NCBI GenBank assembly: GCA_946183715.1
Contig: CAMHDB010000090.1
Span: 1-7,427, forward strand
From: an uncultured Oscillibacter sp.
Lineage (GTDB): Bacteria; Bacillota; Clostridia; Oscillospirales; Oscillospiraceae
Direction of reading: 5' to 3'
Length of the DNA stretch: 7,427 bases
A program made the position numbers and the translations under genes. Below are positions 5,513 through 7,427 of the stretch, piece after piece; the stretch's first letter is position 1, and every line of letters begins with the position of its first letter. The notes under the pieces are model-generated. The model saw only the letters and a program-made list of their open reading frames with translations. It did not search any database and had not been told where the DNA came from.

Positions 5513-6103
5513 TCACGGGACGCCGAGCCACGCGAGCGACAGCCGCAACAAGTACGGGGTGGCGTACAAGTCGAGGGCCGCGCCGGAGAGCAGAAGCAAC
5601 GTACAGAGTGCCGTACACATGCGGCGGTCGGGGGGCGCGGCGCGTTTCCCGCCGGACACCCGGAAGAGCCACGCGGCGCGCTCCATCGACGAGAGCGACA
5701 GCAGAAAGAAGCAGGGCATAGTCAGCGCGGCGCGGATTCCGAGGGCGGCGGCGCTGAGCAGGATTCCCTCCCAGCCGAACGCCGCCGCGAAACAGCCCAC
5801 CGAGAAGGAGAGCAGGAAGCCGAAAGCGGCAGTAGTGAGGCAGACGAGCGGGACGCCCAAAGAAGTAAAGCCCCAGAGGAATACCAATAAGGGCATACGG
5901 AACCAGATAACGAGCGTGGAGGCGGCGAGGGGCACGCTGACAGGAGAGGGTTGCAGATTCCGGCAGTAATCGGAGAGGACGCGGCGCAGTTCGTCGACGG
6001 ACGCGCCGGGGGTACCGAGGGCGAGGACTTGTCCGGCCCCGGCCCCGGCGAGGAAGCAGAGCGATAAGCACAGAACCGCGCGCGCGTGATTGTTCTTGTC
6101 CAA
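5513..6103 (-). CDS. SpoIIM-like sporulation membrane protein
   Basis: A very hydrophobic protein of 196 residues with about five membrane helices (roughly 8-28, 62-78, 80-108, 112-138, 162-185 from the TTG start). The central part fits the stage II sporulation protein M family: LLVFLWGFTSLGVPLVCL (72-89), FGFLLSFSVGCF (94-105), and GWEGILLSAAALGIRAALTMP (110-130). The C-terminal LDLYATPYLLRL (178-189) fits too. In Bacillus SpoIIM is about 214 residues and belongs to the SpoIID-SpoIIM-SpoIIP machine that remodels peptidoglycan during engulfment of the forespore. The start is uncertain. A GTG at 6112-6110 adds three residues, but its ribosome binding site would be almost touching. The TTG at 6103-6101 has GGGAGAGG 8 nt upstream and is preferred. 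The gene lies about 40 nt downstream of the isocitrate dehydrogenase gene on the same strand and may be cotranscribed. The family call rests on motif memory, not a search. Confidence 0.65.
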   Translation of the reverse strand: MDKNNHARAVLCLSLCFLAGAGAGQVLALGTPGASVDELRRVLSDYCRNLQPSPVSVPLAASTLVIWFRMPLLVFLWGFTSLGVPLVCLTTAAFGFLLSFSVGCFAAAFGWEGILLSAAALGIRAALTMPCFFLLSLSSMERAAWLFRVSGGKRAAPPDRRMCTALCTLLLLSGAALDLYATPYLLRLSLAWLGVP

Positions 6104-6140
6104 CGGCCTCACCTCTCCCGCATTCTATGCGCGGGCGGGG

Positions 6141-7364
6141 TCAGCTATGCACGAGTTTGCCGAGGCGCGCGGCGATTGCGTCGAGGAACTGTTCGCTGTC
6201 GACGACGTGGACGGGGAAGCCGGGTTCGACAAGCCCGGACAAGTCTCCGGTCATGGTACCCTGTCCGAGGGTGTCGAGGCAGGCGGTTTCGAGCATGTCG
6301 CCGAACGCCGACAAGTCCGAAAGGCCGTCCATTTCGCCGCGCTTGCGGAGCGCGCCCGACCACGCGTAAATTGTCGCCATAGGATTCGTGGAGGTCTTTT
6401 CGCCCTTGAGATAGCGGTAATAGTGTTTCGTGACGGTGCCGTGTGAGGCCTCGTACTCGTAGACGCCGTCGGGGGAGACGAGCACGGAAGTCATCATAGC
6501 GAGGGAGCCGAACGCGGTGGCAATCATGTCGCTCATCACGTCGCCGTCGTAGTTTTTGAGCGCCCAGATGAAGCCGCCCTTGGACCGTACAGCGCGGGCA
6601 ATCGCGTCGTCAATGAGGGTGTAGAAGTAGGTCAGGCCGAGGCGCTGGAACTGTTCCTTGTAGCGGGTGTCGTAAAGTTCCTGAAAGATTTCCTTGAAAG
6701 CGCCGTCGTAGATTTTTGAGATTGTGTCTTTGGTGGAAAACCACAAGTCCTGTTTGGTATTGACGGCGAAGCGGAAACAGCTTTCGGCAAAGGAGCGTAT
6801 ACTGTCCTCCGTGTTATGTTGGGAGAGCCAGACCGCGCCGCCGGAAACTTGCTGTACCATGCGGTCAATGGTATTGCCGTCGCGGTCGGTGAAGGTGAAC
6901 GTAGCGGTACCGGGAGTTTTGGTACGCAGGTCGACGGCCTTGTAAACGTCGCCGTAGGCGTGGCGTGCGACGGTAATCGGGGCCTCCCACGTCTTTACGA
7001 CGGGTTTCAGGAACGGGAGCACGATGGGGGCGCGGAAGGCGGTACCGTCGAGAAAGGCGCGGATGGTGCCGTTCGGGGACTTCCACATTTCCGTTAATTC
7101 CGGGTACTCCTCCATTCTCTGCTGATTGGGCGTAATGGTGGCGCACTTGACGGCGACGCCGAGATGTTTCGTGGCGTTGGCGGCGCGTAGGGTAATCTGG
7201 TCTTTGGTGGCGTTACGGTTCAGCAGGCTGAGGTCGTAGTATTCGGTTTTCAGGTCGACGAAAGGCAGAATCAGTTTTTCCTTAATCCACGCCCACAGAA
7301 TGCGGGTCATTTCGTCGCCGTCCATCTCCACAAGCGGAGTTGTCATTTTGATTTTCGCGGTCAT
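6141..7364 (-). CDS. icd: Type II (eukaryote-like) isocitrate dehydrogenase, probably NADP-dependent
   Basis: A 407-residue cytoplasmic enzyme catalysing oxidative decarboxylation of isocitrate to 2-oxoglutarate, giving glutamate precursor and NAD(P)H. It aligns end to end with human IDH1 rather than with E. coli Icd. VEMDGDEMTRI (12-22) is the N-terminal signature. KCATITP (73-79), WKSPNGTIR (94-102), R111 and RHAYGD (134-139) bind isocitrate; R134 equals human R132. Y141 and K212 (STKDTI) are the catalytic pair. D252, D275 and D279 bind the metal (NYDGDVMSD). EASHGTVTKHYY (305-316) and TSTNP bind the nucleotide. At the human R314 position, which contacts the NADP 2'-phosphate, this protein has K313, so NADP preference is likely but not certain. 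The ATG start has GGTGA 6 nt upstream, matching the distal part of the anti-SD sequence. The stop lies 28-37 nt before the SpoIIM-like gene. Confidence 0.96.
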   Translation of the reverse strand: MTAKIKMTTPLVEMDGDEMTRILWAWIKEKLILPFVDLKTEYYDLSLLNRNATKDQITLRAANATKHLGVAVKCATITPNQQRMEEYPELTEMWKSPNGTIRAFLDGTAFRAPIVLPFLKPVVKTWEAPITVARHAYGDVYKAVDLRTKTPGTATFTFTDRDGNTIDRMVQQVSGGAVWLSQHNTEDSIRSFAESCFRFAVNTKQDLWFSTKDTISKIYDGAFKEIFQELYDTRYKEQFQRLGLTYFYTLIDDAIARAVRSKGGFIWALKNYDGDVMSDMIATAFGSLAMMTSVLVSPDGVYEYEASHGTVTKHYYRYLKGEKTSTNPMATIYAWSGALRKRGEMDGLSDLSAFGDMLETACLDTLGQGTMTGDLSGLVEPGFPVHVVDSEQFLDAIAARLGKLVHS

Positions 7365-7427
7365 AGAAAGTCACCGTTACTGAAAACTTACAAAAAGTTA
7401 TAAACTCTTCCGTTTCATTCCTGTTTC
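7365..7427 (-). promoter_or_regulatory. AT-rich upstream region of icd with a possible -10 element
   Basis: The 63 nt upstream of icd are clearly richer in A and T than the rest of the window. On the minus strand TATAAC (7402-7397) could be a -10, but no good -35 lies 16-18 nt before it. Two short inverted repeats overlap the same place: AACTT/AAGTT (7385-7399) and AGTT/AACT around 7396-7406. They might be an operator. The region is cut by the window edge. Confidence 0.3.

Noticed and set aside
5409..6071. A 220-codon minus-strand frame overlapping the SpoIIM-like gene
   Set aside because: It is Arg/Pro-rich shadow coding and runs through both terminator hairpins. The other frame gives a coherent multi-helix membrane protein.
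6116..6141. Possible terminator between icd and the SpoIIM-like gene
   Set aside because: The GCAT/ATGC pairing with a bulge gives only a weak stem and no T-run follows on the minus strand, so it was not called.
1..7427. tRNA genes, CRISPR repeats, insertion sequences, prophage or toxin-antitoxin genes
   Set aside because: No cloverleaf, regularly spaced repeats, transposase-like or phage-like frames were recognised. Nearly all the sequence is taken up by the genes listed.

Overview
The window is GC-rich DNA that reads as a chromosomal segment of a low-oxygen, probably spore-forming Clostridia-type Gram-positive (an Oscillospirales-like gut anaerobe would fit). This rests on the strong AGGAGG-type ribosome binding sites, frequent TTG/GTG starts, a SpoIIM-like protein, and an EetA/EetB-like pair beside a flavin-based extracytoplasmic fumarate-reductase-like enzyme. 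No tRNA, rRNA, CRISPR array, insertion sequence or phage gene was seen.

Layout. Positions 1-645 (minus) hold most of an EamA/DMT-family membrane transporter that runs off the left edge. Divergent from it is a plus-strand cluster: an AAG/MPG-type 3-methyladenine DNA glycosylase (715-1335), a HAD-family phosphatase (1384-2031), a small NusG-domain-II membrane protein (2028-2375) and a 'Gx transporter'/Hpre_diP_synt_I membrane protein (2372-2860). The last three are chained by 4-nt start/stop overlaps. After a 103-nt gap with its own promoter comes an 808-residue exported flavoprotein (2964-5390). It has two near-identical FMN-binding domains, a Thr/Glu-rich repeat linker, and a flavocytochrome-c-type fumarate reductase domain with every expected catalytic residue. 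Two hairpins close the plus-strand block. On the minus strand, convergent with it, lie a eukaryote-like (type II) isocitrate dehydrogenase (6141-7364) and, just downstream, a SpoIIM-like membrane protein (5513-6103).

How the genes may work together. The NusG_II and Gx-transporter proteins resemble, from family knowledge, the EetA/EetB membrane pair of Gram-positive flavin-based electron transfer. The flavoprotein resembles the flavinylated extracytoplasmic reductases fed by such systems. The inferred route is membrane quinol, then EetA/EetB-like proteins, then two covalent FMNs, then FAD, then fumarate or a similar acceptor outside the membrane. The ApbE-type FMN transferase needed to load the FMNs is not in the window. 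The glycosylase and the HAD phosphatase have no obvious link to this pathway.

The most unexpected sequence-level observation is that GATC does not occur once in 7,427 bases by a line-by-line read, while GTAC, of identical base composition, occurs about 46 times. This suggests strong genome-level selection against GATC, for example by a restriction system.
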